The notes: generated from the letters alone by a model not told the origin. A stretch of DNA of 64,000 nucleotides from Saccharothrix sp. ALI-22-I (GCF_001984175.1 NZ_MTQP01000068.1:1054001-1118000); one strand, 5' to 3'; counted from the stretch's first letter, positions 8,086 to 17,936 are shown. A program made the numbers and translations.

Positions 8086-9480
8086 TCACGTGGGGATGAC
8101 CTGGCGCATGGCCACGTAGAGGTCCATCACCGCCAGCGCCAGCGGCAGGACCGCGGCGATCAGGATGGCCTCCAGCACGTCGACCGTGCGGCGCAGCACC
8201 GGGGAGAACCTCTGGTTGGGGAAGATCACGCCGAGCACGAGCGCTCCCGCGCCGACGATCACGAGGGTGCCGAACACGTACAGCAGCCGGTCGCCCGGCG
8301 AGGACTGCACCAGCCACCCCAGCAGCACGCCGGCGCCCGCGACCATGCCGCTGGCCAGCAGCGCCACCGCCTGCGCGCCGTTGGCGTAGACGCGGCCGCG
8401 CAGCATCAGGACCAGCGTCACCACGATCGCGAGCAGTGGGCCCCAGATGCTGCCGTTGCTCGTCGCGATCACGGCGAACAGAGCGGCGATGCCACCGCAG
8501 CCGATGATCATGCCGGTCAGGTACTCGTGCGCGTTGGCCGTGCGCCGCTCGATGACGGAGTACTCCGGAAAACCGGTGTCCTCCTTGAGGTCCTCGGCGC
8601 TGCCGGGAACGGTCGGCAGCGGCAGCTTGGCCAGCTGGATCGTCAACCGGGGCAGCGCGGACAGCACGGCGAGCGAGACGGCCGCGGTGGCCGCGGCGAT
8701 GCCGTGCATCGGGTGGTCGACGAAAATGCCGATGAGGAACGCGAGGCCGCTCAACGCGCCCGCCGTGGCGGCGGCGATGAACACCGTGATGCCGCGGCCG
8801 ATCAGCATGATCGCGGCCGAGGCGAAGATCAGCACCAGCACGCTGGCCAGCAGCAGGCTCGGCCGGCCCAGCGGGCCCGGCACGATGTAGAGGCCCGCGA
8901 CGTACGCCATGGGCAGGCCGCCGGCCGCCGCGATCAGCACACCGGTGCCGGTCGCGTTGTAGGCCCGCGCCACGACCGCGCCCGCGGCCAGCGCCGCGAT
9001 GGCGATCACACCCGCGCAGATCGCCGGCGCCAGGTTGCCGCCGCCCGAGAGCGGACCGGCCATCAGCACCGCGACCGCGGCCGTGATCAGCGCCAACGCG
9101 CCCGCGATGTGGCCGTAGCGCCGCGCCGTGTCCTTGGTCCACGGGCGGAAGCTGTCCGGGTCGGACTCGGCGATCGCATCGACCACGTCGTCGTACAGCG
9201 GGGGCGGCGGGTTCTCGTTGCGCTTGCGCAGTTGGAGCAGTTCGCCGTCGACCACGCCGAGCGAGGCCAGCGTGCGGCTCGGGTCAAGAGGGCTGTCGCC
9301 CAGCTTGGCCAACGCCCACCCGCCGTGCCGCACGCCACCGTCCGGAGTGGCCTCTTTGGCCATGTCCAGCAGCATCGGCAGCAGATCGGCCACTGCGACG
9401 TCGGCGGGCAGCGCGACGTCGATACGCGTTCGCGGCGCAACCACCGTCACCCGGCTGAACACCGTCGTACCGGTCGCCAC
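8086..9480 (-). CDS. eccD: Type VII secretion integral membrane protein EccD
   Basis: 464 residues from GTG 9480 (AGGGGG site just upstream). The first about 85 residues are the ubiquitin-like YukD domain (FSRVTVVAPRTRIDVALPAD). A linker with NPPPPLYDDVVDAI leads to about eleven hydrophobic segments filling residues 125-464. EccD forms the membrane walls of the ESX pore. It is upstream of mycP in one transcript and divergent from eccC, separated by 257 bp that hold the promoters of the pore/protease pair and of the motor ATPase. Confidence 0.95.
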   Translation of the reverse strand: MATGTTVFSRVTVVAPRTRIDVALPADVAVADLLPMLLDMAKEATPDGGVRHGGWALAKLGDSPLDPSRTLASLGVVDGELLQLRKRNENPPPPLYDDVVDAIAESDPDSFRPWTKDTARRYGHIAGALALITAAVAVLMAGPLSGGGNLAPAICAGVIAIAALAAGAVVARAYNATGTGVLIAAAGGLPMAYVAGLYIVPGPLGRPSLLLASVLVLIFASAAIMLIGRGITVFIAAATAGALSGLAFLIGIFVDHPMHGIAAATAAVSLAVLSALPRLTIQLAKLPLPTVPGSAEDLKEDTGFPEYSVIERRTANAHEYLTGMIIGCGGIAALFAVIATSNGSIWGPLLAIVVTLVLMLRGRVYANGAQAVALLASGMVAGAGVLLGWLVQSSPGDRLLYVFGTLVIVGAGALVLGVIFPNQRFSPVLRRTVDVLEAILIAAVLPLALAVMDLYVAMRQVIPT

Positions 9481-9737
9481 CAGCGCCCCCTAAGTCCTGA
9501 TGAGTGTGTGCCTGTGGTTCCGCCCCGACCCTATTGGTCCGGTCGGACGTGCTTCGGGCGGCCCCAGTATGGACGCAGCGGGTGCCGTGGCAGGGCGGTT
9601 CCGCGCAACACGTTGGTCGCGGATTTAACCGAACCCCCCGTCGTGCGGGGTCGCGATGCGCCATAGTGTCGTTGCGACTGGTGGCGTGCCCACACACGCC
9701 AAGGGGTGTTCGATCGATTTGAAGAGGTGCCTGTTAG
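9481..9737. promoter_or_regulatory. Divergent promoter region eccD / eccC
   Basis: This 257-bp non-coding stretch separates the eccD start (minus) and the eccC start (plus). It holds one clear inverted repeat near eccC, TGGCGTG at 9682-9688 and CACGCCA at 9695-9701 with a 6-bp spacer, about 37 bp before the GTG start. It is a candidate operator or promoter-proximal site. No recognisable sigma-70 pair was found with confidence. Confidence 0.4.
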
Positions 9738-12700
9738 GTGAGCACGCTGCAGTTCAAGCGCACGGCACGCCTCGCTGCCCCCCGCCCGCCCGGCGGTGAG
9801 GTCCACCTCGAACCGCCACCCGAGGTGCCCCGGGTCATCCCCGGCAACATCATGATGAAGGCCTTGCCGGTCGTCATGATCGTGTCTTCGGTCGGGATGA
9901 TGGCGCTGATGTTCCAGACCAGTCAGCGCAGCCCGGCGGCGATGATCATGCCGGGCATGATGCTGATCTCGACCATCGGCATGATGGCCGGCGGCATGGG
10001 CGGCGGCAAGGGCCAGAAGAAGGCCGAGATGAACGAGGACCGCAAGGACTACCTGCGGTACCTGGGCCAGATGCGCGACCGCGCCCGTGAGGCCGCCAAC
10101 GAGCAGCGCGCCGAGCGCGAGTGGGTCCACCCCGACCCGCAGATGCTGTGGTCCCTGGCCACCACCCGGCGGATGTGGGAACGCCGGCAGAACGACCCCG
10201 ACTTCTGCCACCTGCGCGCGGGCCGCGGCTCGCAGCGGCTGGCCACCCGGCTCGTGCCGCCGCAGACCGGTCCGGTCGAGGAGCTGGAGCCGATCGCGAC
10301 GTTGGCGCTGCGCCGGTTCGTGCGCGCCCACTCGCTGGTGCCCGACCTGCCGATCTCCATCGCGCTGCGCGGTTTCGCCGCAGTCGGCCTGCTCGGCGAG
10401 ATCGACGAGAAGCGCGGCCTGGCCCGCGCCCTGCTGGCCCAGATGGCCACCTTCCACTCGCCGGACGACCTGCTGATCGCGGTCGTCACCACCGGTCGCA
10501 CCAAGGCCGAGTGGGAGTGGATGAAGTGGCTGCCGCACGTGCAGCACCCGCAGATCGTGGACGGCATCGGCCAGATGCGGATGATGGCGAGCTCGCTGGC
10601 CGAGGTCGAGCAGATGCTGGACGAGCAGCTGCGCGACCGGCAGCGGTTCACCCGCAACGCCCCGCCGCCCGCCGACCAGCCGCACATCGTGATCGTGATC
10701 GACGACGGCGACGTCACCCGGGAAGAGCAGATCATCCTGGAGGAGGGCCTGGTCGGCGTCACGCTGCTGGACCTGTCCGAGTCGCTGGGCAACCTGACCG
10801 CGCGTCGCGGCCTGCGGCTGGTGATCGAGGACGGCAAGCTCGGCGCGCGCAGCGCCAGCGGTGTCGAGTGGTTCGGCGGGCCGGACTGGCTGAGCGTGGT
10901 CGAGGCCGAGGCGTTGGCCCGGCGGCTGTCGCCGTACCGGGTGGGCGGCGTGGACGCGGGCGGTACCGACGAGGACCCGCTGTCGATGAGCAACAATCCG
11001 CCGCTGCTGGAGTTCCTGGGCATCCCCGGCGACCCGATGACCTTCGACGTGCAGGGCGCGTGGCGGCCCCGGCCGGTGCGCGACCGCTACCGGGTGCCGT
11101 TCGGCATCGGCGAGTTCGGTCAGCAGGTCGAGCTGGACATCAAGGAAGCGGCCATGGAGGGCATGGGCCCGCACGGCCTGTGCATCGGCGCGACCGGTTC
11201 CGGTAAGTCCGAGTTCCTGCGCACGCTCGTGCTGGGCATGCTGGCGACGCACTCGTCGACCTCGCTCAACATGATCCTGGTCGACTTCAAGGGTGGCGCG
11301 ACGTTCCTCGGCCTGGACAAGGCGCCGCACGTGGCCGCGACGATCACCAACCTGGCGGGCGACCTGACCCTGGTCGACCGCATGAAGGACGCCATCGCGG
11401 GCGAGGTGTCGCGCCGCCAGGAAGTGCTGGCCAAGGGCAACTACAAGAACGTGTGGGACTACGAGAAGGCGCGCGAGAACGGCGCCGACCTCGACCCGCT
11501 GCCGGCGTTGTTCATCTGCATCGACGAGTTCTCCGAGATGCTGACCGCGAAGCCGGACTTCATCGACATCTTCCTGCAGATCGGCCGCGTCGGCCGGTCG
11601 CTGCAGATGCACATGCTGCTGGCCTCGCAGCGCCTGGAGGAGGGCAAGCTGCGCGGTCTGGACACGTTCCTGTCCTACCGGATCGGTCTGAAGACGTTCT
11701 CCGCCGCCGAGTCGCGGGCCGCGATCGGTGTGCCGGACGCCTACGAGCTGCCGCCCATCCCGGGTTCGGGTTACCTGGGCGTGCAGGGCTCGCCGCTGAC
11801 CCGGTTCAAGGCGCTGTACGTGTCCGGCCCGTACCGGCCAGCCGGGTTGCAGGTCGCGGGCCCGTCCGCGCCGGTGACCAGCGACAAGCGGCCGCGGTAC
11901 TTCGTGCCGGACTACATCGAGATCCCGAAGGAACCGGTCAAGCCGCTCGAACCGGTCAAGCAGGAGAAGAAGGAAGAGGACAGCAACGAGCCGTCCGAGC
12001 TGGAAGTCATCGTCGAGCGCCTGGTCGGGCAGGGCCCGCCGGCGCACGAGGTGTGGCTGCCGCCGTTGAACGAGCCGCCGTCGCTGGACACCCTGCTGCC
12101 GCCGTTGCAGGCGACCGAGGATCGCGGGTTGACCGCGCCGGGGTTCTTCTCCAACGGCAAGTTGCAGGTGCCGTTGGGCGTGGTGGACAAGCCGTTCGAG
12201 CAGCGGCGCGACCTGTTGTGGGCGGACTTCTCCGGTGCGGCGGGTCACGGTGCGATCGTGGGTGGTCCGCAGTCGGGCAAGTCGATGATGCTGCGTGGTC
12301 TGATCACGTCGATGGCGTTGACGCACACGCCGGAGGAAGTGCAGTTCTACTGCCTGGACCTGGGTGGCGGCACGTTGGCGGCGTTGGAGAACCTGCCGCA
12401 CGTGGGTGGTTTCGCCAGCCGGTTGGACGTGGACAAGGCGCGCCGGATGGTGGCGGAGCTGTCGGGGTTGATCTCGGAGCGGGAGCAGCGGTTCCGGGCG
12501 CAGGGCATCGACTCGATGGTGGAGTACCGCAACCGCAAGCGGCGGGGCGAGATCCGGGACGACAACTTCGGTGACGCGTTCCTGATCGTGGACGGTTGGA
12601 TGAACTTCCGGCAGGAGTTCGAGGCGCTGGAGCCGATGGTGCAGGCGTTGGCGGCGCAGGGTCTGTCCTACGGCGTGCACGTGGTGGTGGCGGCGAACCG

Positions 12701-13742
12701 GTGGGCGGAGATCCGGCCGGCGATGAAGGACCTGCTGGGCACGCGGTTCGAGCTGCGTCTGGGTGACCCGAGCGAGTCCGAGGTGGACCGGAAGGTCGCG
12801 GTGAACATCCCGGCGGGTCGTCCGGGTCGGGGTCTGTCGCCGCAGAAGCTGCACTTTTTGACCGCGTTGCCGCGGATCGACGCGTCGTCGGACGCGGAGA
12901 ACGTGGCGGCGGGCGTGCAGGACATGATCGCCAAGGTCAACGGGGCGTGGCGGGGCCGGCGTGCGCCGCAGGTCCGGCTGCTGCCCGATCTGCTGCCGTA
13001 CGGCGACTTCATGGCGCAGGTGCAGCAGATGCGTCCCAATCGGGGTCATCTGGTGCCGATCGGGGTCAACGAGGACGAGCTGGCGCCGGTCTACCTGGAC
13101 TTCGACGCCGACCCGCACTTCATGGCGCTGGCCGACGGCGAGTCCGGCAAGACCGGCCTGCTGCGCGCCATCGTGCGCGGCATCATGACCAGCTACACGT
13201 CCGCTGAAGCGTTGATCATGCTGGTGGATTATCGGCGCACGATGCTCGGTTTCATCGACACCGACCACCTGTTGGCCTACGCGGCGTCGTCGTTGCAGTT
13301 GACGGATATGATCAAGGACATCCGGACGTCGATGTACGGCCGGTTGCCCGGCCCGGACGTCACGCAGGAGCAGTTGAAGAACCGCTCCTGGTGGAAGGGC
13401 CCGGAGCTGTTCGTGGTCGTGGACGACTACGACCTGGTCGCGCCGCAGGGTGGGCAGAACCCGTTGCAGCCGTTGGCGGAGTTCATCCCGCAGGCGAAGG
13501 ACGTCGGTCTGCACGTCATCGCGGTGCGCCGGATGGGTGGCGCGTCGCGGGCGATGTACGACCCGATCCTGGGCAAGCTCAAGGAGATCTCGGCGCCGAT
13601 CATGGTGGGTTCGGGGTCGAAGGAGGAAGGCTCGATCGTGGGCACCCTCAAGGCCTCGCCGCAGCCTCCCGGCCGGGGCACGCTGGTCACCCGCAAGTTG
13701 GGCCAGCAGCGCATCCAGGTGGCGTGGATCGATCCGGACTAG
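9738..13742 (+). CDS. eccC: Type VII secretion motor ATPase EccC (fused EccCa-EccCb)
   Basis: 1334 residues from GTG 9738. Two N-terminal membrane helices (about 39-60 and 67-86) precede a DUF-like stalk and three FtsK/SpoIIIE ATPase domains. Walker A motifs: GATGSGKS (484-491), GGPQSGKS (842-849), ADGESGKT (1132-1139). Walker B: ICIDEF with Asp596-Glu597 in domain 1, so that domain can hydrolyse ATP. Domain 2 has VDGW (Asp952, no Glu) and domain 3 VDDYD (Asp1229), which fits the family rule that domains 2 and 3 mainly bind nucleotide and substrate signals. EccC recognises WXG-protein C-termini and drives export through EccB/D/E. The single-chain form is typical outside mycobacterial ESX-1. 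Confidence 0.97.
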   Translation: MSTLQFKRTARLAAPRPPGGEVHLEPPPEVPRVIPGNIMMKALPVVMIVSSVGMMALMFQTSQRSPAAMIMPGMMLISTIGMMAGGMGGGKGQKKAEMNEDRKDYLRYLGQMRDRAREAANEQRAEREWVHPDPQMLWSLATTRRMWERRQNDPDFCHLRAGRGSQRLATRLVPPQTGPVEELEPIATLALRRFVRAHSLVPDLPISIALRGFAAVGLLGEIDEKRGLARALLAQMATFHSPDDLLIAVVTTGRTKAEWEWMKWLPHVQHPQIVDGIGQMRMMASSLAEVEQMLDEQLRDRQRFTRNAPPPADQPHIVIVIDDGDVTREEQIILEEGLVGVTLLDLSESLGNLTARRGLRLVIEDGKLGARSASGVEWFGGPDWLSVVEAEALARRLSPYRVGGVDAGGTDEDPLSMSNNPPLLEFLGIPGDPMTFDVQGAWRPRPVRDRYRVPFGIGEFGQQVELDIKEAAMEGMGPHGLCIGATGSGKSEFLRTLVLGMLATHSSTSLNMILVDFKGGATFLGLDKAPHVAATITNLAGDLTLVDRMKDAIAGEVSRRQEVLAKGNYKNVWDYEKARENGADLDPLPALFICIDEFSEMLTAKPDFIDIFLQIGRVGRSLQMHMLLASQRLEEGKLRGLDTFLSYRIGLKTFSAAESRAAIGVPDAYELPPIPGSGYLGVQGSPLTRFKALYVSGPYRPAGLQVAGPSAPVTSDKRPRYFVPDYIEIPKEPVKPLEPVKQEKKEEDSNEPSELEVIVERLVGQGPPAHEVWLPPLNEPPSLDTLLPPLQATEDRGLTAPGFFSNGKLQVPLGVVDKPFEQRRDLLWADFSGAAGHGAIVGGPQSGKSMMLRGLITSMALTHTPEEVQFYCLDLGGGTLAALENLPHVGGFASRLDVDKARRMVAELSGLISEREQRFRAQGIDSMVEYRNRKRRGEIRDDNFGDAFLIVDGWMNFRQEFEALEPMVQALAAQGLSYGVHVVVAANRWAEIRPAMKDLLGTRFELRLGDPSESEVDRKVAVNIPAGRPGRGLSPQKLHFLTALPRIDASSDAENVAAGVQDMIAKVNGAWRGRRAPQVRLLPDLLPYGDFMAQVQQMRPNRGHLVPIGVNEDELAPVYLDFDADPHFMALADGESGKTGLLRAIVRGIMTSYTSAEALIMLVDYRRTMLGFIDTDHLLAYAASSLQLTDMIKDIRTSMYGRLPGPDVTQEQLKNRSWWKGPELFVVVDDYDLVAPQGGQNPLQPLAEFIPQAKDVGLHVIAVRRMGGASRAMYDPILGKLKEISAPIMVGSGSKEEGSIVGTLKASPQPPGRGTLVTRKLGQQRIQVAWIDPD

Positions 13743-13843
13743 GTGGCGTCACGTCGGTGCCCTGCCCGCGCGGGACCTCACCACCCGCGAGCGCCGCTCG
13801 CTCGACGGGCCGGTGTGCCCGGCGTTCCGGCCCGCAACGGCAG

Positions 13844-13874
13844 GCGGCCCGGCCGGGAGAACCGGCCGGGCCGC
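13844..13874. terminator. Bidirectional terminator between eccC and the GH43 gene
   Basis: GCGGCCCGGCCGG (13844-13856), loop GAGAA, CCGGCCGGGCCGC (13862-13874): a perfect 13-bp GC stem in the 149-bp gap between two convergent genes. It can serve both transcripts; T runs are absent, as is common in high-GC actinomycetes. Confidence 0.8.
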
Positions 13875-13891
13875 GTGGTGGTGCGAAGAGC

Positions 13892-15319
13892 TCAGGCGCC
13901 GCGCCGGAACTGCTGGTTGGTGCCGGTGCCGCAGGTGAACTGGACGACCTTGGCGCTGTCCGCGGTCGAGGCGTCCTTGATGTCCAGGCACTTGCCGCTG
14001 AGGCGGGAGATCAGGCGCACGTAGCCGCTGCCCGCGTCCTGCAACTGCCACTGCTGGTTGTTCCCGGACCCGCACGGCCACTGGATGATCGGGTTGCCGT
14101 CGGCGAGGGAGTTGTTCGCCACGTCCAGGCACTTGCCGCTGTGCTTGGCCATGAGCTGGTGGTAGCCGTTGCCCAGGTCCTTGAACCACCACGCCTGGTT
14201 CATGCCGCCGTTGCAGGTGTACTGGGTGAGCTGCACGCCGTTGTCCACGGACCTGCTCGGCACGTCGACGCACTTGCCGCTGTGGCGGGCGGTGACGGTC
14301 TGCCACGGGCCGCCGACGCCGGCCACCGAACCGGTGGCGGTGTCGATGGTGATCTGCGGGAACCAGTCCATGGTCATGGTCGTGTTCGTCGGGAACGCCA
14401 ACGGCAGCCAGACGTACCGCGAGGCGTTGACGTTCTGGTTGAAGGAGTTGCCCCAGCGGTCACCCATGTAGAGGTACGAGGTGCCCGAGGTGCCTTGGAC
14501 CGGCAGCACGTAGGTGGTCTGCGAGCCGTACGCGGTGGCGTCGCCGACGTCCGCCAGCGCGCTCCACGTCCCCGTGACGCTGGAGGCGGTGGCGTACTTC
14601 TGCTGGTTGGGGTTCCAGCCGGTGGCGCCGGAGGTGAGCAGGAAGTACACGCCGTTGCGCTTGAACAACGCCGGGGCCTCGCGGAGCTGGCCCGCCCACA
14701 GCAGTTGCACCCGGCTCTCGACGGTCAGGTAGTCGGCGGAGAGCCGGTACACGTGCAGGTCGCGGTTCTCGCGCGCCGCCGAGATCATGTAGCCGGTGCC
14801 GTCGTCGTCCCTGAACAGCGTGATGTCGCGGGACATGTGGCCCAGCGGCCGGAAGCTGCCCCGCCAGGAGTAGTCGCCGTCCACGGTGTCGGCCACGGCC
14901 ACGGCGGCGCGGGCCTCGCTGTAGTCGGCGCCGTTCTCCTTGTGCATCCACATGACGTACTTGCCCGTGGTGCTGTTGAAGACCACCTTGGGGCGCTCGA
15001 TGTTGGCCACGGCCAACTCCGGGTCGGTGGCCTGGGTGAGCACGTGACGCCGGAACTCCCAGGTCTTCAGGTCGGTGGAGCGGTAGGCGGACACGTACCG
15101 GAACGTGTTGTCCTCGTTCCGGTTCTCGCCGAACCAGTAGTAGTAGTTGCCGACCTTGATCACGCCGCCGCCGTGCGCGTGCACCACGGCGCCGGTGGTG
15201 TCGGTGAACTGGACGCCGTTGGGGATCGTGACGGTCGCCGCCTGTGCGGTACCCGTCAGGACCGCCTGCGGGAGCAGACTCATCACCAGCGCGAGTATCG
15301 GCAGCCAAGCACGACGCAT
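13892..15319 (-). CDS. Secreted GH43-type glycoside hydrolase with C-terminal ricin-type lectin domain
   Basis: The start ATG 15319 (MRRAWLPILALVMSLL) was chosen because GGGAA lies 5-9 bp upstream and a signal peptide follows, cut near TAQA-AT; this gives 475 residues. Residues about 35-335 form a five-bladed propeller of the GH43/GH43-like exo-galactanase group (VVHAHGGGVIKVGNYYYWFGE, IERPKVVFNSTTGKYVMWMH, REAPALFKRNGVYFLLTSGATGW). Residues about 345-475 are a beta-trefoil (CBM13) with three repeats, each starting HSGKC or LSGKC and ending in a QxW-like motif (NQAWW, NQQWQ, NQQF). It probably trims beta-1,3-galactan side chains of plant arabinogalactan outside the cell. It stands alone with its own promoter and terminator. 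Confidence 0.9.
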   Translation of the reverse strand: MRRAWLPILALVMSLLPQAVLTGTAQAATVTIPNGVQFTDTTGAVVHAHGGGVIKVGNYYYWFGENRNEDNTFRYVSAYRSTDLKTWEFRRHVLTQATDPELAVANIERPKVVFNSTTGKYVMWMHKENGADYSEARAAVAVADTVDGDYSWRGSFRPLGHMSRDITLFRDDDGTGYMISAARENRDLHVYRLSADYLTVESRVQLLWAGQLREAPALFKRNGVYFLLTSGATGWNPNQQKYATASSVTGTWSALADVGDATAYGSQTTYVLPVQGTSGTSYLYMGDRWGNSFNQNVNASRYVWLPLAFPTNTTMTMDWFPQITIDTATGSVAGVGGPWQTVTARHSGKCVDVPSRSVDNGVQLTQYTCNGGMNQAWWFKDLGNGYHQLMAKHSGKCLDVANNSLADGNPIIQWPCGSGNNQQWQLQDAGSGYVRLISRLSGKCLDIKDASTADSAKVVQFTCGTGTNQQFRRGA

Positions 15320-15415
15320 GGGCGTTCCCTTCACTCCGGACTGCCCGCAGCCACAGTGCAGCTCAAAGCAGACCACGAACGAGCAAAAACCTGACTGAAT
15401 CAAACGCTGGCGCAC

Positions 15416-15445
15416 ATAGAACGGCGCGTGACGCCCTCGTGTCAA
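15416..15445 (-). promoter_or_regulatory. Candidate promoter of the GH43 gene
   Basis: On the minus strand TTGACA (15445-15440) is followed after 18 bp by TTCTAT (15421-15416), about 100 bp upstream of the GH43 start. The -35 matches consensus exactly and the -10 is weak. The whole gap 15320-15559 holds no gene. Confidence 0.5.
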
Positions 15446-15559
15446 GGGTGTAACGCAGCCGGTCGCGCCTCTAACGACGGCCGTGTTGGGCTTTGTTTGA
15501 TTCGTCCGATCACGAATTCGGTTTTTCCGGTCGTGGGTAAACCGCCCGGAAGGCCACGA

Positions 15560-16747
15560 TCACGCCGCCCCACCGGGAAGCCGGCTCCGGCGCAGGGCGA
15601 GTTCGGCGAGGACGGTGGCGCCGTCGGGCAGTACGGCGTCGTCGAACTCGGCGAGGGGGGAGTGGTTGTCGGTGGTGCCGTTCCCGGCGCCGAGCAGCAC
15701 GAACGCGCCGGGGACCTGCTGGAGGACGCGGGAGAAGTCCTCGCCGCCGGGGAGCGGGTTGGCCAGGTGGCGGAAGCGTGGCTCACCGAGGACGTCGGTG
15801 ATCGTGTCGGCGACGAACGTCGTCTCCTGCGGGTCGTTGACGGTCATCGGGTAGCCGTCGATGTAGGTCACCTCGGCGTGCAGGCCGTGGGCCTGGGCGA
15901 TCGACCGGGTCAGGGTGATCGCGGCGTCCTTGATCCTGGCCTTGGCCCGCGCGGAGAACGACCGCAGGGTGGCTTCGAACCGCGCGGTGTCGGGGATGAC
16001 GTTGCGGCGGCTGCCGGCGTGGAACGAACCCACGGTCAGGACCACCGGGTCGAAGATGTCGGACTGGCGCGTGACCAGGGTCTGCAGTGCCGTGACGATC
16101 TCGCAGGCCACCGGGATCGGGTCCTTCGCGCGGTGTGGCCTGGCGCCGTGCCCGCCGGAGCCGACGACGGTCACCTCCAGCCCGTCGGAGGCGGCCATCG
16201 TCGTGCCGGGGCGGGCGGTGAACATCCCGTGCGGCACGGCGGCGCTGAACACGTGTAACGCGTAGGCGGCGGTCGGTTTCGGGCCGGCGGCGTCCAGCAC
16301 ACCCTCGGCGATCATCTTGGCCGAGCCGTCCCACCCCTCCTCGCCGGGCTGGAACATGAAGATGACGTCGCCGGTCAACTCGTCCCGCCGACCGGCGAGC
16401 AGGTGTGCGGCGCCGACCAGCATGGCGGTGTGCATGTCGTGTCCGCACGCGTGCATCGCACCGTCCACACGGGACGCGTAGTCGAGGCCGGTGCGTTCCT
16501 GCACGGGTAGGGCGTCCATGTCGGCGCGCAGCAGCACCGGCGGCCCCGGCCGCGTGCCGCGCAGCACGCCCGTCACGGAGGTCAGCGCGTCCCCGAGCGT
16601 CAACTCCAGCGGCAACCCGTCGAGCGCGGCGAGCACTTTCTCCTGCGTGCGCGGCAAGTCCAGGCCGATCTCGGGCTCGGCGTGCAGGCGTCGGCGCAAC
16701 TGGACCAGGTCGTCCCGCAACGCGACGGCGTCCTCGTGGACCGGCAT
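15560..16747 (-). CDS. M20D-family amidohydrolase / N-acyl-amino-acid hydrolase
   Basis: 395 residues. It shows the M20 di-metal site: MHACGHDMHTAML (His/Asp ligands), the catalytic Glu pair in FQPGEEGWDGS, a His ligand in YALHVFSA, and the C-terminal His in NHSPLAEF. The dimerisation lid domain lies in about 185-300 (GSGGHGARPHRAKDPI). Relatives cleave N-acyl amino acids, hippurate or indole-acetyl amino acids in the cytosol. It is divergent from an Lrp/AsnC regulator with 103 bp between the starts, the usual arrangement for an amino-acid-responsive regulator and its target. The natural substrate cannot be read from the sequence. Confidence 0.92.
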   Translation of the reverse strand: MPVHEDAVALRDDLVQLRRRLHAEPEIGLDLPRTQEKVLAALDGLPLELTLGDALTSVTGVLRGTRPGPPVLLRADMDALPVQERTGLDYASRVDGAMHACGHDMHTAMLVGAAHLLAGRRDELTGDVIFMFQPGEEGWDGSAKMIAEGVLDAAGPKPTAAYALHVFSAAVPHGMFTARPGTTMAASDGLEVTVVGSGGHGARPHRAKDPIPVACEIVTALQTLVTRQSDIFDPVVLTVGSFHAGSRRNVIPDTARFEATLRSFSARAKARIKDAAITLTRSIAQAHGLHAEVTYIDGYPMTVNDPQETTFVADTITDVLGEPRFRHLANPLPGGEDFSRVLQQVPGAFVLLGAGNGTTDNHSPLAEFDDAVLPDGATVLAELALRRSRLPGGAA

Positions 16748-16796
16748 GGGTCTCTCCTCGACTTGGTGGCTGGGGTACTTGCCGAAGGATCACTTC

Positions 16797-16807
16797 GAGT
16801 GTCACTC
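16797..16807. promoter_or_regulatory. Palindrome between the M20 gene and the Lrp regulator gene
   Basis: GAGTG-T-CACTC at 16797-16807 is a perfect 5+1+5 palindrome in the 103-bp divergent gap. A direct repeat ATTGCTgga/ATTGCTcac follows nearer the regulator start (about 16819-16833). Both are candidate sites for the Lrp-type protein. Confidence 0.4.
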
Positions 16808-16850
16808 TCAGGGCTAAAATTGCTGGAATTGCTCACCAAGGTGGCTATCT

Positions 16851-17867
16851 GTGCAGGATTCGCTCACACCTGACGAGACCGACCTCAGGCTCGTCCACGC
16901 ACTGCAAGCCGCACCGCGTGCGACGTGGCACGAGGTCGGGCGGTCGCTCGACATCGACCCGGCCACCGCCGCACGGCGTTGGCAAGGGCTCACCGACGCC
17001 GGGTTCGCGCGGGTCACCGCCTATCCCGACGTGCGGCTGTGGGCCAAGGACCACTGCAACGCGTTCATCGAGCTGGACATCGAGCCGAACGCCCGCGAGC
17101 ACGCGGTCGAGGCGCTGTCGCGGCTGCCGCAGATCGTCTCGATCTCGATCATCAGCAGTGGCCGGGACCTGTTCCTGACCGTCCTGACCCCTGATCTGGC
17201 GACGCTGTCCCAGGTCGTGCTGCACCGGCTCCAACGGCTCCCCGGCGTGCGCCGGACGCGCACCCACACCGTCACCACGGTCTACGGCGAGGGCAACCAC
17301 TGGCGGCTCGGCGCGCTCGAACCCCAGCGGCGCGGGCAACTCGCCGCGCAACCCCAACCGTCCGGGAGCCGTGCCGTCTGGAAGGACCACCACCGGGAGG
17401 TGCTGCGCGCGTTGGACGACGGACGCAGGCCCGCGGCCGAGATCGCGGCCCGCACGGGGAAGAGCGGGTCCACGGTTCGGCGCTGGCTCAACGAGATGGT
17501 CGACGGCCGACTGCTGTCCCTGCGCTGCGAGGTCGCCCAGCCGATCACGGGGTGGCCGATCGCCACGACGTTCTGGGCCCGCGTGCCACCCGACGAGCTC
17601 GACCGCACCGCGACCAGGCTGACCGAACTGCCGGAAGTCCGGCTGTGCGCGGCCGTCACCGGGGCGGACAACCTGGTGATGACGCTGTGGCTGCGGTCGC
17701 TCGGCGACATCCAACGCTTGGAGGTGGAACTTGCCAGACGACTGCCCGCACTGACCCTCACCGACCGCGCCGTGACCCTGCGTGCGGTGAAACGGATGGG
17801 GTGCCTGCTCGATGAAACCGGCCTCATCACCGACGTGGTGCCGATCGACCCGTGGGCGTCCTCCTGA
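16851..17867 (+). CDS. Lrp/AsnC-family regulator with duplicated HTH-RAM units
   Basis: 338 residues from GTG 16851, about twice the normal Lrp length. Unit 1 has a winged HTH (about 5-52, LTPDETDLRLVHALQ) and a RAM ligand-binding half (about 65-140). Unit 2 repeats this with an HTH at about 178-226 (DHHREVLRALDDG, TGKSGSTVRRWLNEM) and a second RAM half (about 235-310). Such double-length AsnC proteins are frequent in actinomycetes. It most likely senses an amino acid and controls the divergent amidohydrolase. No autoregulatory evidence beyond the small palindrome in the shared promoter. Confidence 0.9.
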   Translation: MQDSLTPDETDLRLVHALQAAPRATWHEVGRSLDIDPATAARRWQGLTDAGFARVTAYPDVRLWAKDHCNAFIELDIEPNAREHAVEALSRLPQIVSISIISSGRDLFLTVLTPDLATLSQVVLHRLQRLPGVRRTRTHTVTTVYGEGNHWRLGALEPQRRGQLAAQPQPSGSRAVWKDHHREVLRALDDGRRPAAEIAARTGKSGSTVRRWLNEMVDGRLLSLRCEVAQPITGWPIATTFWARVPPDELDRTATRLTELPEVRLCAAVTGADNLVMTLWLRSLGDIQRLEVELARRLPALTLTDRAVTLRAVKRMGCLLDETGLITDVVPIDPWASS

Positions 17868-17936
17868 CCCGCTGTGCCATCGCCGTGAGCGAACCCGTCG
17901 GCGAGCGCTTGATGATCACGCGTAGGGTTCTCCGGC

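Noticed and set aside
9531..13514. 1327-codon minus-strand open frame opposite eccC
   Set aside because: Arg/Gln/His-rich antisense shadow of a high-GC gene with no domain; eccC on the plus strand has three Walker motifs.
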